Notes: generated by a model from the sequence alone, not told the origin. A DNA stretch of 51,723 nt from Acidimicrobiaceae bacterium (GCA_009835735.1 VXWX01000048.1:1-51723), one strand, 5' to 3'. Shown: positions 16,524 through 25,888, counted from the stretch's first letter. Numbers and translations: made by a program.

Positions 16524-17786
16524 TCAATAGCTGAATGGCCACCGCTTCCAGTAGTTGCGTACGCGAACCCAGATGCCGAAGATTCCCAGCGGCTCCACGA
16601 TCAGGAAAACGACGATCAGCGCGCCGAACAGGACGATGTTCCAGTCGAACACGCTCAGCGTCCACCCGGGGGTCTGGATGGCGGTGTTGATGATGCCGAA
16701 GTCGTCCCCCTCGGTGAGCAGGAACCGGGCCAGCAGCTCGGTGAGCCCGCCCTCGGCGCGGTCGAGCCACTTGGTGAACTCCTCCACGAACTGGGGCACC
16801 ATCACCACGAAGAAGGTGCCGATCAGCGTGCCGGATGTGGTCCCGGCGCCGCCGATCAAGAGGATGGCAATGAACTCGACGGACAGGAACAGCCCGAAGT
16901 CGGTGGCCAGAATCCTCTGGGACAGGGCCGAGAACAGGGCTCCGGCGACGCCCGCGAAGAACGACGACACCGCGAAGGCGATCACCTTGTAGCGGAACTC
17001 GGGCACGCCCATCACCTCGGCTGCGATGTCGCGGTCCCGGATCGCTTGCAGGGCCCGACCGGTTCGGGTGCGGGTCAGGTTCTTGGCCACGAGCGTGAAT
17101 GCAATGGTGAGCACTAGCAGGAACAGGTAGCGCTTCTGGAGGTCGGTGACGTGGAACCAGAGCCACTGGCCGTCATCCTCCACATTGATGAGCGGCGTCT
17201 CCTCCTTCCACAGCCGGACATCCAGACCGGGGAATTCACGGCCCAGCGCGGGCGGTCCGGCGATCTTGCGGCCCCAGCTGGTGTTGCCGAAGTGGATGCC
17301 CAGGAAGACCAGGCCCAGGGTGACGATGGCCAGATAGAGACCCCGGAGCCTCACCGCCACCGGGGACACTGCCACACCCACCAGAGCCGCGACGACGCCC
17401 GCGCCGGGCAGCCAGATCCATATCGGCAGGCCATGGCCCCAGGTCGCCTCGCCGCCGGTGCCTCCGAGATACACCGCGGTGCATGCGCCCACCCCCATGA
17501 AGAAGGCATGGCCCAGCGACACCTGACCGGCCACACCGGCCAGCAAATTGAGGCCGAGGGCGGCAATAGCCAGCACCATCAGGAGCGCCATGGGCCGCAT
17601 CCAGTCGCTGTCGCCCAGGAAGCGCACGACGGGTATGTGGCTGACGACCGGCAGATCGAAGGGCAGCAGGAACAGCACCGCCACGAACAGCGTGCATACC
17701 ACCTTCTGGGTCCACGTCGGCAGCAGCTGAGCCTCCTGACGGTATGCGGTGTACAGGCGGGGCCGGCCGAGCACTGCTCTCGTCAC
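16524..17786 (-). CDS. livM: Branched-chain amino acid-type ABC permease, LivM family
   Basis: Inner-membrane permease, 420 residues, with the LivM core: LNLLAGVAGQVSLGHAFFMG near 100, the EAA-like loop TGRALQAIRDRDIAAEVMGV near 265, and GGAGTTSGTLIGTF near 330. A periplasmic insertion around residues 180-225 and a late extra segment (EGGLTELLARFLLTEGD) lengthen it beyond the usual ~330. GTG at 17786 overlaps the livH stop (GTGA). Confidence 0.92.
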   Translation of the reverse strand: MTRAVLGRPRLYTAYRQEAQLLPTWTQKVVCTLFVAVLFLLPFDLPVVSHIPVVRFLGDSDWMRPMALLMVLAIAALGLNLLAGVAGQVSLGHAFFMGVGACTAVYLGGTGGEATWGHGLPIWIWLPGAGVVAALVGVAVSPVAVRLRGLYLAIVTLGLVFLGIHFGNTSWGRKIAGPPALGREFPGLDVRLWKEETPLINVEDDGQWLWFHVTDLQKRYLFLLVLTIAFTLVAKNLTRTRTGRALQAIRDRDIAAEVMGVPEFRYKVIAFAVSSFFAGVAGALFSALSQRILATDFGLFLSVEFIAILLIGGAGTTSGTLIGTFFVVMVPQFVEEFTKWLDRAEGGLTELLARFLLTEGDDFGIINTAIQTPGWTLSVFDWNIVLFGALIVVFLIVEPLGIFGIWVRVRNYWKRWPFSY

Positions 17787-18907
17787 ACCCTCTCGATCTC
17801 AGGGGTGCCGAACAGGCCGTAGGGCCGCACCAGCAGGCCGATGATCATCACGACGTACGGCACGATTAGGGGATACCCGGCGCCGAGCCAGGAGGTGTGG
17901 CCCGCGGCGTACTGGCCGGCGTAGATCTCCGCCAGCCCCACTATCAGACCGCCCAGCAGAGCCCCGGTCACAGAGTCGAGTCCTCCCAGGATCACGGCGG
18001 GCAGCGCCCGGAAGGCGATGTTGGCCGTGCCTTGGTCGACGGAGATCGTCTGCTCCACCGGGGGCTGGGTGGCAAAGATGCCGCCGACAGCGGCCAGGAC
18101 CGCACCCGCGGCCCAGGCGATGGCGAACACGCGGCCGACGTTGATCCCCTGGGCCATGGCCGCCTCCTGATCGAAGGCGACGGCCCTCATAGCTATGCCG
18201 AGCCGCGACCGGTAGAAGAAGTACACCGAAATGAAGGCAACGGCGGCGGCGACCATCGCGGCCACAAAGCTCCAGTTGATCAGCGCGCCACCCACCTTGA
18301 ACCCGCTTATCTCCCAGGGCACGCCGATGGGACGCAGTTCGATCTCGACGGCGTCGTTGTTGAAGACCCGGAACATGATCTCCAAGCCGAGCGTGATCAC
18401 CGCTACCGAGAAGAGTGGCTCGCCGATCATGGGCCGGATCGCCAGCCGCTCAACCACGAGTCCAACCACGGCCGCAAACGCGAGCGCGACGATCACACTC
18501 AAGGACCAATGCACCCATTGAGGACCGCCCAGGCTGTCGAGCGGGTTCGAGATGTTGGTGAACGGGATGTGGCCGTCGCGCTCGACCACGCTCTCGCCCT
18601 CGGAGAAGACGCTGCGCTTCTGCACCAGGAACGCCAGAAAAAGCGCGCCCGTGGCGGCCAGTGCCCCCTGGGCGAAATTGACGGTCTGCGTGGCCTTGAA
18701 GATGAGGACGAAGCCGAGCGCGATCAGGGCGTACACCGACCCCAGTCCCAGAGACTTCATCAGCGTCTGGAAGAACAAGACCGGATCGTTGGCCAGCTGC
18801 ACCATCCCGAAGATCAACGACGCGGCGAGCGCACCGATCAGGAAGCCCACCGGCGCGCCCCGACGCAGGTCGATCGTCGAGAGCCTCCCGCCGACGGTGC
18901 CGACCAT
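17783..18907 (-). CDS. livH: Branched-chain amino acid-type ABC permease, LivH family
   Basis: Second permease of the importer, 374 residues (usual ~300). Core elements are LGLGSVYALIALGFVLIFKATQTVNFAQG (read in two pieces), the loop LGIAMRAVAFDQEAAMAQGINV, and VILGGLDSVTGALLGG. An added hydrophilic segment (residues 88-125, KRSVFSEGESVVERDGH and on) separates the early helices. It starts 37 nt after the acyl-CoA synthetase stop, so the synthetase and the permeases probably share a transcript. Confidence 0.92.
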   Translation of the reverse strand: MVGTVGGRLSTIDLRRGAPVGFLIGALAASLIFGMVQLANDPVLFFQTLMKSLGLGSVYALIALGFVLIFKATQTVNFAQGALAATGALFLAFLVQKRSVFSEGESVVERDGHIPFTNISNPLDSLGGPQWVHWSLSVIVALAFAAVVGLVVERLAIRPMIGEPLFSVAVITLGLEIMFRVFNNDAVEIELRPIGVPWEISGFKVGGALINWSFVAAMVAAAVAFISVYFFYRSRLGIAMRAVAFDQEAAMAQGINVGRVFAIAWAAGAVLAAVGGIFATQPPVEQTISVDQGTANIAFRALPAVILGGLDSVTGALLGGLIVGLAEIYAGQYAAGHTSWLGAGYPLIVPYVVMIIGLLVRPYGLFGTPEIERV

Positions 18908-18944
18908 CAGCGAAGTCCTCCGGCTCGGATGAGGACCCCGACCA

Positions 18945-20831
18945 TCAGTACATCGATTCCACCAGGTCGCGGAACATGTCCTCCATGGCGTTGCGCTTGA
19001 GCTTCTGGGTGGCGGTCAGCTCCCCGTCCTCGTGGTCGAGCTCCTTCGGCAGCATCTTGAACTTCTTGATCTGCTCGACCCGCGCGAACTTCTTGTTGGT
19101 CTCGTCCACCACCTTGGAGACCAGCTCGATGACCTCCTCCTTCTCCGACAGGTCCCGGTAGGTGGTGTAGGGGATGTTGTTGCGCTGGGCCCAGTCGCCC
19201 ACCGTCTCCAGCTCGATCCCGATCAGGGCGGTCACGAACTTGCGGCCGTCGCCGATGACCATCGCCTCCTTCACATAGGGCGACGTCTTCAGGCTGTTCT
19301 CGATCTCCGACGGCGAGATGTTCTTGCCGCCGGAGGTGATGATGATGTGCTTGATGCGGTCGACGATCTTTATGTGGGTGCCGTCCACCCACTCCCCCAC
19401 GTCGCCGGTCATCAGCCAGCCGTCGTCGGTGAACGTCTCCACCGTCTTGTCGGGCTTGTTCCAGTAGCCCGCGAACACGCCGGGATGCTTGGTCTGGATC
19501 TCTCCGGTCGTCTCGTCGATGCGCAGGCCGATGTCGGAGTACGGCTCACCCACCGTCCCCAGCTTCATCCGGCCCGCGAAGTTGCAGGTGGCCACCGCCG
19601 AGTTCTCGGTCATGCCGTACAACTCGTACACCGGCACGCCGATACCGATGAAGAACTCGAGCACCTCGGGCGCGATGGCGGCCGCGCCCGAGCCGGCGTG
19701 ACGGCAGCGGCGCAGACCGATCCGCTCCTTCATGGCCCGGAACACCAGCGGTTGACCCACGGCGTACAGCAGGCGGGTCACCAGCGTGTGGTTGCCGCCG
19801 TTGGCCACCTTCTGCCGTCCGATCACCTGCGCGAGGGCCATCGCGAAGCGCAGGCAGATCCGCTTGAAGAAGGTCGCATCGTTGCCCTTGATGGTGACCA
19901 GGGCATGCAACCGCTCCCAGATCCTCGGCACGGCGAAGAACAGCGTCGGCTGGATCTCGCGCAGGTTCTCGGTGACCGTCTCGATCGACTCCGCGAAGTT
20001 CAGGGACGGGCCCGCCCCGACGAGAGTCCAAGTGGAGAAGATCCGTTCGGCCACATGGCACAGTGGCAGGTACGTGACGATGAGGTCCTTGGGGTTGGGG
20101 CCAGTGCCGTCGGGGAAGCGGTCGGTCTCGTTGACGATCTTGTCGACGCAGTAGCTCGCATTGGCGTTGGTCAGCATTGCGCCTTTGGGCGGACCGGTGG
20201 TGCCGGAGGTGTACACCAGCGTCATCACATCAGTGTCGGTGGCAGTGGCCATCCGCTCGGCCACCGCTTCGGGGTGGGTCGCGCGGTGACGGCGGCCCAT
20301 CTCCAGGAAGGTGTCCCAGAACAGCAGCCGTGGATCGTCGTAGTCGCCGAAGCCTCTCGGCTCGGTGTAGATGATGCGCCGGACGCAGGCGGCCGTTTCA
20401 TCCGGAACCTCGAGCACCTTGTCGGCCTGCTCCTGATCCTCGGCGAAGAAGACCACCGGTGTGCAGTCGCCGATCAAGTACTCCACTTCCGCGGTCGGGT
20501 TGGTCGGGTACAGGCCGACGGTCACGCCCCGCACGGCCACAGTGGCAAGATCGAGAATGACCCACTCGGGCCGGTCCTCGGAGTGGATGGCCACTCGATC
20601 ACCGACGTCGATACCCAGCTCGAGCAGGCCATGCGCCGCCGTCTCGATCAGGTCCCAGGTTTGGGCCCAGGTGTACTCCTGCCAGATGCCGAAGTCCTTC
20701 TCCCGCATGGCGACCTGTTGAGGGCTGCGCCGGGCCCAGTCCCGCGCCAACGACGCAACTGTCGTTGCACCGGCTTCACCGCCGGAAGGCAGAGGAACAT
20801 CGGGGCTGGGTCGTTCCGAGGTGATCGTCAC
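18945..20831 (-). CDS. Long-chain-type acyl-CoA synthetase (AMP-binding enzyme)
   Basis: Adenylate-forming ligase that activates a carboxylic acid to its CoA thioester, 628 residues. Motifs: TLVYTSGTTGPPKGAML (AMP/P-loop), YGMTENSA, and DGWLMTGDVGEW; the hinge region is KHIIITSGGKNISPSEIEN with the catalytic-lysine domain after it. The GTG at 20831 has AGGAGG seven bases upstream and is preferred over an open extension of nine codons. It lies between an acyl-CoA dehydrogenase gene and livH-livM. Synthetases of this class embedded in Liv-type clusters suggest that the imported ligand is a carboxylic acid trapped as CoA ester; this is inference. Confidence 0.9.
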   Translation of the reverse strand: MTITSERPSPDVPLPSGGEAGATTVASLARDWARRSPQQVAMREKDFGIWQEYTWAQTWDLIETAAHGLLELGIDVGDRVAIHSEDRPEWVILDLATVAVRGVTVGLYPTNPTAEVEYLIGDCTPVVFFAEDQEQADKVLEVPDETAACVRRIIYTEPRGFGDYDDPRLLFWDTFLEMGRRHRATHPEAVAERMATATDTDVMTLVYTSGTTGPPKGAMLTNANASYCVDKIVNETDRFPDGTGPNPKDLIVTYLPLCHVAERIFSTWTLVGAGPSLNFAESIETVTENLREIQPTLFFAVPRIWERLHALVTIKGNDATFFKRICLRFAMALAQVIGRQKVANGGNHTLVTRLLYAVGQPLVFRAMKERIGLRRCRHAGSGAAAIAPEVLEFFIGIGVPVYELYGMTENSAVATCNFAGRMKLGTVGEPYSDIGLRIDETTGEIQTKHPGVFAGYWNKPDKTVETFTDDGWLMTGDVGEWVDGTHIKIVDRIKHIIITSGGKNISPSEIENSLKTSPYVKEAMVIGDGRKFVTALIGIELETVGDWAQRNNIPYTTYRDLSEKEEVIELVSKVVDETNKKFARVEQIKKFKMLPKELDHEDGELTATQKLKRNAMEDMFRDLVESMY

Positions 20832-20867
20832 GCGTCGACCTCCTTCACGCTCATACAAGCGGTCAAT

Positions 20868-20891
20868 CGTCCGGCGAACCGTCCGGCGAAC
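20868..20891. repeat. 12-bp tandem duplication between acyl-CoA genes
   Basis: CGTCCGGCGAAC occurs twice head to tail in the short gap between the acyl-CoA dehydrogenase stop and the acyl-CoA synthetase start. Probably replication slippage. Confidence 0.6.
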
Positions 20892-20897
20892 GCTACT

Positions 20898-22208
20898 TCA
20901 ATTGCGCCCAAGCTGTCGCTGCCGCGCCTCCTCAGCCGGATCGCCGAGCCCCTCGTGGGCCGCCAACTCCGCCCGGCCGACCACGAACCAATGAACCTCG
21001 TCGGGACCGTCCGCCAAGCGCAGGGTCCGCTGGTTGGTGTACATGCCGGCCAGCGGCGTCCACTGCGATACACCGGTGGCGCCATGCATCTGGATGGCCT
21101 GGTCGATGATGTTGCAGACCCGTTCCGGAACCATGGCCTTCACGGCGCTCACCCACACTCGGGCCTCGGCGTTGCCGAGGGTGTCCATGGCCTTGGCCGC
21201 ACGCAGCACCATGAGCCGCATGGCCTCAATCTCCACCCGGGCCCGGGCGATGATCTCGGTGTTCCCGCCGAGTTGGGCCAGGGGCCGCCCGAAGGCCTCC
21301 CGGCTCAGACCCCGGCGCACCATGAGGTCCAGGGCTTTCTCGGCAGCGCCGATGGAGCGCATGCAGTGGTGGATGCGGCCCGGGCCTAGGCGCAGCTGGG
21401 ATATCTCGAAGCCGCGACCCTCGCCGAGCAGGATGTTCGATGCGGGCACCCGTACGTCATCGAGTCGGATGTGCATGTGACCATGGGGCGCATCGTCCTC
21501 GCCGAATACATGCATCGGGCCGATCACGTTCACGCCCGGGGTGTCCATGGGCACGAGGATCTGCGACTGCCGACGGTGCGGAGGGCCGTCGGGACTGGTC
21601 TGCACCATGCAGATCATGATCTTGCAGCGTGGGTCCCCGGCTCCCGAGATGTAGTACTTCTCGCCGGTGATGACCCATTCGTCGCCGTCGAGTACTGCCC
21701 GAGTGGCGATGTTCTTGGCATCCGATGAGGCCAAGGTCGGCTCGGTCATGGCGTAGCACGACCTGATCTCGCCGGCCAGCAGAGGCTCGAGCCACTGCTT
21801 CTTCTGCGCGGGTGTTCCCACCCTTTCGAGCACCTCCATGTTGCCGGTATCCGGGGCGCTGCAATTGAGGCATTCCGAGGCGATGGGGTTCTTGCCGAGC
21901 TCAGCCGCGATGTAGGCGTAGTCGAGGTTGCTCAAGCCCTCTCCGCTAGTGGCGTCGGGCAGGAAGAAGTTCCATAGTCCGGCGGCCTTGGCCCGCGCTT
22001 TGAGGCTGCCGAGCAACTCGAGCTGACCGGCGCCGTAACCCCAGCGCTCGGCCCGGCCCTCGCCGAGCCGGAAGAACTCGGCCGTGACCGGCTCCACTTC
22101 GACGGCCACGAATTCCACCACCCGGTCGAACAGCGGGCGGGCTTGCGGCGACATCGCAAGATCGAGCGCGGCAGGATCGACATTGCCGATCAAGGCTGAC
22201 GGTGTCAT
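20898..22208 (-). CDS. Acyl-CoA dehydrogenase (ACAD10/11-like)
   Basis: FAD-dependent dehydrogenase that introduces a 2,3-double bond in an acyl-CoA, or handles 4-phosphoacyl-CoA in the ACAD11 branch. About 436 residues. Visible: CYAMTEPTLASSDA and GDEWVITGEKYYISGAG (FAD/substrate site), GRIHHCMRSIGAAEKAL, and a late QMHGATGVSQ followed by RLADGPDEVH, a hallmark of the ACAD10/11 group. ATG at 22208 has AAAGG 7 nt upstream. The alternative ATG at 22223 lies at the edge of a dispersed repeat and is disfavoured. It is upstream of the acyl-CoA synthetase, 66 nt apart, same strand. Confidence 0.88.
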   Translation of the reverse strand: MTPSALIGNVDPAALDLAMSPQARPLFDRVVEFVAVEVEPVTAEFFRLGEGRAERWGYGAGQLELLGSLKARAKAAGLWNFFLPDATSGEGLSNLDYAYIAAELGKNPIASECLNCSAPDTGNMEVLERVGTPAQKKQWLEPLLAGEIRSCYAMTEPTLASSDAKNIATRAVLDGDEWVITGEKYYISGAGDPRCKIMICMVQTSPDGPPHRRQSQILVPMDTPGVNVIGPMHVFGEDDAPHGHMHIRLDDVRVPASNILLGEGRGFEISQLRLGPGRIHHCMRSIGAAEKALDLMVRRGLSREAFGRPLAQLGGNTEIIARARVEIEAMRLMVLRAAKAMDTLGNAEARVWVSAVKAMVPERVCNIIDQAIQMHGATGVSQWTPLAGMYTNQRTLRLADGPDEVHWFVVGRAELAAHEGLGDPAEEARQRQLGRN

Positions 22209-22223
22209 GAGCTCGCCTTTCAT

Positions 22224-22284
22224 TCCCGCTCTTGTTCGCTGCGCTCACGGGCCGCTCGGGCCACGGCCTCGCAAGCTCGGCCTC
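22224..22284 (-). repeat. Dispersed repeat copy B
   Basis: Minus-strand copy. It starts GAGGCCGAGC seven bases after the stop of the small membrane protein gene and runs through GCGAGGCCGTGGCCCGAGC to AACAAGAGCGGGA, ending at the leader of the acyl-CoA dehydrogenase gene. The 49-nt core is identical to copy A at 31537 except for one missing base. Confidence 0.85.
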
Positions 22285-22291
22285 TCTTGGG

Positions 22292-22501
22292 TCAGGACGA
22301 CAGCAGTGATGCTATGGCCCACACGGCGGCCACCGAACCGACGACTATGTAGAGGATGCTGCGACCCAGCGGAGCGCGATCCAGATCGGTCGGGTCGCGA
22401 CGGTCGGGTCGCGGCCGCAGCAGTGCCGCCAGGTTGCCCGCAGCCATCGACGCCCCCAGGGCCAGCACCAGCCAAGCCAGGAGGTTCTGACCGAGAAACA
22501 C
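22292..22501 (-). CDS. Small two-helix membrane protein (hypothetical)
   Basis: A 69-residue protein with two hydrophobic helices (about 7-27 and 48-67) joined by a basic, Asp-rich loop (RPRPDRRDPTDLDRAP). No family is recognised. GTG start, 10 nt after the dnaB stop, with GAGG 8 nt upstream, so it is probably the last gene of the rpsF-dnaB transcript. Codon use and helix pattern look like a real gene rather than a shadow. Confidence 0.65.
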   Translation of the reverse strand: MFLGQNLLAWLVLALGASMAAGNLAALLRPRPDRRDPTDLDRAPLGRSILYIVVGSVAAVWAIASLLSS

Positions 22502-22511
22502 TCTCCCGGCC

Positions 22512-23906
22512 TCAGATGCCCTGCCGGGCCGCGAAGTTGGCGAACGTGGTGAACCGCGACAGGAACGCCAGAGTGGTCGTAGCTGTGGGGCCGTTGCGGT
22601 TCTTGGCCACTATCACCTCGGCCGTGCCCGAAGTGTCGGTGTTGTCGGGGTTGTAGACCTCGTCGCGGTAGATGAACATCACTACGTCGGCGTCCTGCTC
22701 AATGGCACCTGACTCCCGCAGGTCAGCGAGGATGGGACGCTTCTGCTGACGCATCTCGAGATTGCGAGAGAGCTGCGACAGCGCCACGACGGGACATTCG
22801 AGCTCGCGGGCGAGGATCTTCAGGCCCCGCGAGATCTCGGCTACTTCGACCTGACGGTTGTCGGCACTCTGACGGCCCGTCATCAGCTGCAGGTAGTCCA
22901 CGACGACCATGGCGAGGTCGCCGACCTGGCTCTTCAGGCGACGGGCGCGGGCCCTGATCTCCATGACCGTCACGTTCGGATTGTCGTCGATCCAGATGGG
23001 TGCTTCCGCCAGCCGACCGATGGCGGTGTTGATCCGGTTCCAGTCGTCGTCGTTGAGACGGCCGTCGCGCATCTTGGTGGAGTCGACCCGGGCTTCGGAG
23101 CAGAGCAGCCGCTGGGTCAGCTCCATGTGGCCCATCTCCAGCGAGAAGACCAGGACCGGACGATGTCCGCGTATGGCCGCGTGCGCGGCCATACCCAATG
23201 CGAACGAGGTCTTGCCCATGGACGGACGGCCACCGACCACGTACAGCGAGGATGGCTGCAGGCCCGACAGCAGTTTGTCGAGATCGTTGTAGCCGGTGGC
23301 GGTACCGGTGATGGCCCCGCCGTGCTCGTAGAGCTCCTCGAGTCTGTCCAGCGTGCCGTCCAGCAGTTCCGAGAGTTGGACGGTGTTGTCCCCCACCTGG
23401 CCCTGAGCCACCTGGTACATCAGGTTCTCGGCCCAGTCCACCGCCTTGGTCACATCGTCGGGGCGGCCGTAGCCCAACTCTGCGATCTCGCCGGCCACCT
23501 CGATGAGGCGACGCAGCGTGTGGTTCTCCTGCACGATGCGGGCGTAGGAGGCGGCATTCGAGGTAGCCGGCGTATTCATCTGCAACGAGAGCAGGCCGTC
23601 CAGGCCTCCTATGGCCTCCAGCGTGTCGTTGCGCTCGAGGATCTCGGCCACCGTCACCGCGTCGGCCGGGTCGCCGGCGCTGTAGAGGCTGTGCACCGCC
23701 TCGAAGACCCGAGCATGCGCGGGCCGGTAGAAGTGCTCCGCCGTCACCGTCTCCAGCACGTCGGCGATGGCGTCGCGCGACAGCAGCATGGCACCCAGCA
23801 GGGACTCCTCGGCCACCAGATTGTGAGGAGGAACGCGCACGTCGCGCCGTTCGGCCACGGTGCTTGTGCCCGCACTGGGCCATGGCGCGCTATCGGTAAC
23901 GCTCAC
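22512..23906 (-). CDS. dnaB: Replicative DNA helicase
   Basis: Hexameric 5'-3' helicase at the replication fork, 464 residues from the GTG at 23906 (AAGGG 9 nt upstream; an open extension of nine codons is less likely). The N-terminal primase-interacting domain begins VPPHNLVAEESLLGAML. RecA-like motor: Walker A GGRPSMGKTSFALGMA, Walker B MVVVDYLQLM, then ISRGLKILARELECPVVALSQLSR and DLRESGAIEQDADVVMFIYRD. Length is normal; no intein at the usual P-loop site. Its loader candidate DciA is at 45840. Confidence 0.97.
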   Translation of the reverse strand: MSVTDSAPWPSAGTSTVAERRDVRVPPHNLVAEESLLGAMLLSRDAIADVLETVTAEHFYRPAHARVFEAVHSLYSAGDPADAVTVAEILERNDTLEAIGGLDGLLSLQMNTPATSNAASYARIVQENHTLRRLIEVAGEIAELGYGRPDDVTKAVDWAENLMYQVAQGQVGDNTVQLSELLDGTLDRLEELYEHGGAITGTATGYNDLDKLLSGLQPSSLYVVGGRPSMGKTSFALGMAAHAAIRGHRPVLVFSLEMGHMELTQRLLCSEARVDSTKMRDGRLNDDDWNRINTAIGRLAEAPIWIDDNPNVTVMEIRARARRLKSQVGDLAMVVVDYLQLMTGRQSADNRQVEVAEISRGLKILARELECPVVALSQLSRNLEMRQQKRPILADLRESGAIEQDADVVMFIYRDEVYNPDNTDTSGTAEVIVAKNRNGPTATTTLAFLSRFTTFANFAARQGI

Positions 23907-24081
23907 GAACTGACGCCCTTCATGTCTCCCCACACCGCCCGGCCCGGCGGTGTGGGCGCGACGCTAGCGAGGGGGTACGACGTGGGCGTCCTACCGACGG
24001 GGATAACCCGGGGGAAATCCCGAGCCTCGGCGGGGAATTAGGGGGATGTCTCGCCCAGCATGTGGACGGCCTGTGGGCGGA
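23907..24081 (-). promoter_or_regulatory. rplI-dnaB spacer
   Basis: 175 nt without a gene between rplI and dnaB, long for this operon and so a possible site of a dnaB promoter. No box was assigned. Confidence 0.25.
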
Positions 24082-24531
24082 TCAGTCCTGGGCCGTCACC
24101 TCGACGGTCACCGGCACCTCCACGTCGTCGTGCAGCCGGAACAGCACGGTATGAGAGCCGGTCTCCCTGATGGGTGCCTCCAGGGCCACGACCTTGCTGT
24201 CGACCACCGCCCCGACCTGGGACTCGACCGCAGCCACGATGTCCGCCGGTCCCACCGAGCCGTAGAGGTGTCCGGACTCCGCGGCACGGGCCGACACCGC
24301 CAGAACGGCTGGGGCGAGCCTCACCGCAATCTCGGTGGCATCGGCGCGGTCGGCCGCCCGGCGTAGCGCCGCGCTGCGCCGCATCGCTTCGGCCTGGCGC
24401 TCCGCGCCGGCCGACGACTTCAGAGCCAGGCCCTTGGGAACGAGATAGTTGCGGGCATAGCCCGCGGCCACATCGCAGACGTCGCCCTTGCGGCCCAACC
24501 CGTCCACGTCGGCGCGCAGGACGACCTTCAT
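24082..24531 (-). CDS. rplI: 50S ribosomal protein L9
   Basis: 149-residue L9 with the conserved N-domain ([30 protein letters not shown], read in two parts) and the C-domain [14 protein letters not shown] overlaps the rpsR stop (ATGA) with GGAGG 10 nt upstream inside rpsR. Normal length. Confidence 0.96.
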   Translation of the reverse strand: MKVVLRADVDGLGRKGDVCDVAAGYARNYLVPKGLALKSSAGAERQAEAMRRSAALRRAADRADATEIAVRLAPAVLAVSARAAESGHLYGSVGPADIVAAVESQVGAVVDSKVVALEAPIRETGSHTVLFRLHDDVEVPVTVEVTAQD

Positions 24532-24959
24532 GCCCGGTCCTCCCCCGCCCCGGCGGCCATGGCGTCGACGAGTTCGGTGGTGGCTGCGTCGGCATCGTCC
24601 TCTTCCTCAGGCGATGCACTTCCGGGAGGCGGCGCGGACGGGCGCGGCACCGGGCCGGCCGCGCGGGATCGGCCGTCGCGGTCTTTGTTCTGGCGCTGAG
24701 TCGTGACCCGGTTCGAGTAGGGAACCAGGGCCATCTCGCGAGCCAGCTTGATGGCATCGGCGACGAGCTTCTGCTGCTGTGCGTTGTTGCCGGTTACACG
24801 CCGAGCCCGGATCTTGGCCCGCTCGGACATGAACTTCCGCAGCAGCTTCTCGTTCTTCCAGTCGACGTAGGTGATCCCTTCAGTGGTGAGGAAGCTCACC
24901 TTCTTCTTCGCCCGGCGATTGTTGTCGCGGTTCTTGCCCCGCACCTTGGTCTTGGGCAC
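24528..24959 (-). CDS. rpsR: 30S ribosomal protein S18 with long acidic C-terminal extension
   Basis: Residues 1-88 are an ordinary S18 ([52 protein letters not shown]), the Cys-free form. Residues 89-143 are an added tail, first basic ([11 protein letters not shown]), then Pro-rich, then acidic ([19 protein letters not shown]). S18 is normally 70-90 residues. The tail is continuous in frame and the stop overlaps rplI by 4 nt, so it is not a misread stop. GTG start with GAGGAG 6 nt upstream. Confidence 0.93.
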   Translation of the reverse strand: MPKTKVRGKNRDNNRRAKKKVSFLTTEGITYVDWKNEKLLRKFMSERAKIRARRVTGNNAQQQKLVADAIKLAREMALVPYSNRVTTQRQNKDRDGRSRAAGPVPRPSAPPPGSASPEEEDDADAATTELVDAMAAGAGEDRA

Positions 24960-24994
24960 TGCTGTCTCCTCGTCTCAGAATCGGTGGACCGGTC

Positions 24995-25504
24995 TCAGAA
25001 CGGTTCTTCGTCGACGCTGGAACTCGCCGCTCCTGATTGCTGCGTCCCGCCGGCGCGCCGAGACTCGAGTGCCTCAAGACCAGCCGGCCGGGCTCCGCTC
25101 GAACCGCGGGACCCGCCGTCGCCGCGGTGGCCGCCGCGGTAGTCGCCGCCACCCGGCCGTTCATTCCTGGTGATCGCGGCCGTGGCCCATTTCAAGCTGG
25201 GCGCCACATCATCAGCCAGAATCTCGACCTTCGAGCGGCGGTCTCCGCTGTCCGTCTCCCAGCTCCGCTGCTGGAGCGTGCCGTAGATGACCACCCGAGC
25301 GCCCTTGCGAACCGATTCGGCGACGTTCTCGGCAAGCTGGCGGAAGCAGGTGACGTCGAAGAACGAGACTTCGTCCTCCTGGTCCTGCCGTCTGCGGTTC
25401 CAAGCCACCCCGAACTGGGCGATGGCCATGCCCGACTGGGCGAATCGCAGTTCGGGGTCGCGAGTGACGTTGCCCACGACGGTGACGGTGTTGTCGAATC
25501 CCAT
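24995..25504 (-). CDS. ssb: Single-stranded DNA-binding protein
   Basis: 169 residues: OB-fold 1-110 (TVVGNVTRDPELRFAQSG, FFDVTCFRQLAENVAESVRKG, WETDSGDRRSKVEILADDV), a Gly/Arg/Ser-rich linker, and the acidic tip DEEPF that recruits replication and repair partners. ATG at 25504 with GGAGG 7 nt upstream; 17 nt after rpsF. Confidence 0.96.
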   Translation of the reverse strand: MGFDNTVTVVGNVTRDPELRFAQSGMAIAQFGVAWNRRRQDQEDEVSFFDVTCFRQLAENVAESVRKGARVVIYGTLQQRSWETDSGDRRSKVEILADDVAPSLKWATAAITRNERPGGGDYRGGHRGDGGSRGSSGARPAGLEALESRRAGGTQQSGAASSSVDEEPF

Positions 25505-25521
25505 GGAGAAACCTCCGGATC

Positions 25522-25866
25522 TCAGCCGGCCGCAGCCGGCGTGGCTTCCGCAAGAAGGCCGCGGCGCTCAGCCTCGGCCTCGGGAAGCCTGAACAGTTTG
25601 TGGCGAACGATGTCGTCCGCGAGCCGCAGCCGCCGTTCGGTGTCGGGAAGACCGGCCGTGTCGGTCACGATCTCCCAGACCACGTACGTGCCCTCGGTCT
25701 TGTGGTTGATCTTGTAGGCGAACTTGCGCCGACCCCAGTTGTCGGTGGACACGATCGTCCCTCCCTCGTCGGTGACGAGGCCGGCCACTTGGGCGATCAC
25801 CGACTCGACATCGGCCGTTCCGACATCGGAATCGATGATGATCATCAGTTCGTAGGCCCGCAGCAC
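25522..25866 (-). CDS. rpsF: 30S ribosomal protein S6
   Basis: 114-residue S6 (RAYELMIIIDSDV, GRRKFAYKINHKTEGTYVVWE, LADDIVRHKLFRL). GTG start with GGAGG 10 nt upstream. First gene of the rpsF-ssb-rpsR-rplI operon, partner of S18 on the ribosome. Confidence 0.96.
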   Translation of the reverse strand: MLRAYELMIIIDSDVGTADVESVIAQVAGLVTDEGGTIVSTDNWGRRKFAYKINHKTEGTYVVWEIVTDTAGLPDTERRLRLADDIVRHKLFRLPEAEAERRGLLAEATPAAAG

Positions 25867-25888
25867 GGAGCAAGTACCTCCCTCTGGA

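Noticed and set aside
22512..23906. Possible intein in dnaB
   Set aside because: The protein is normal length and the P-loop and later motifs are continuous.
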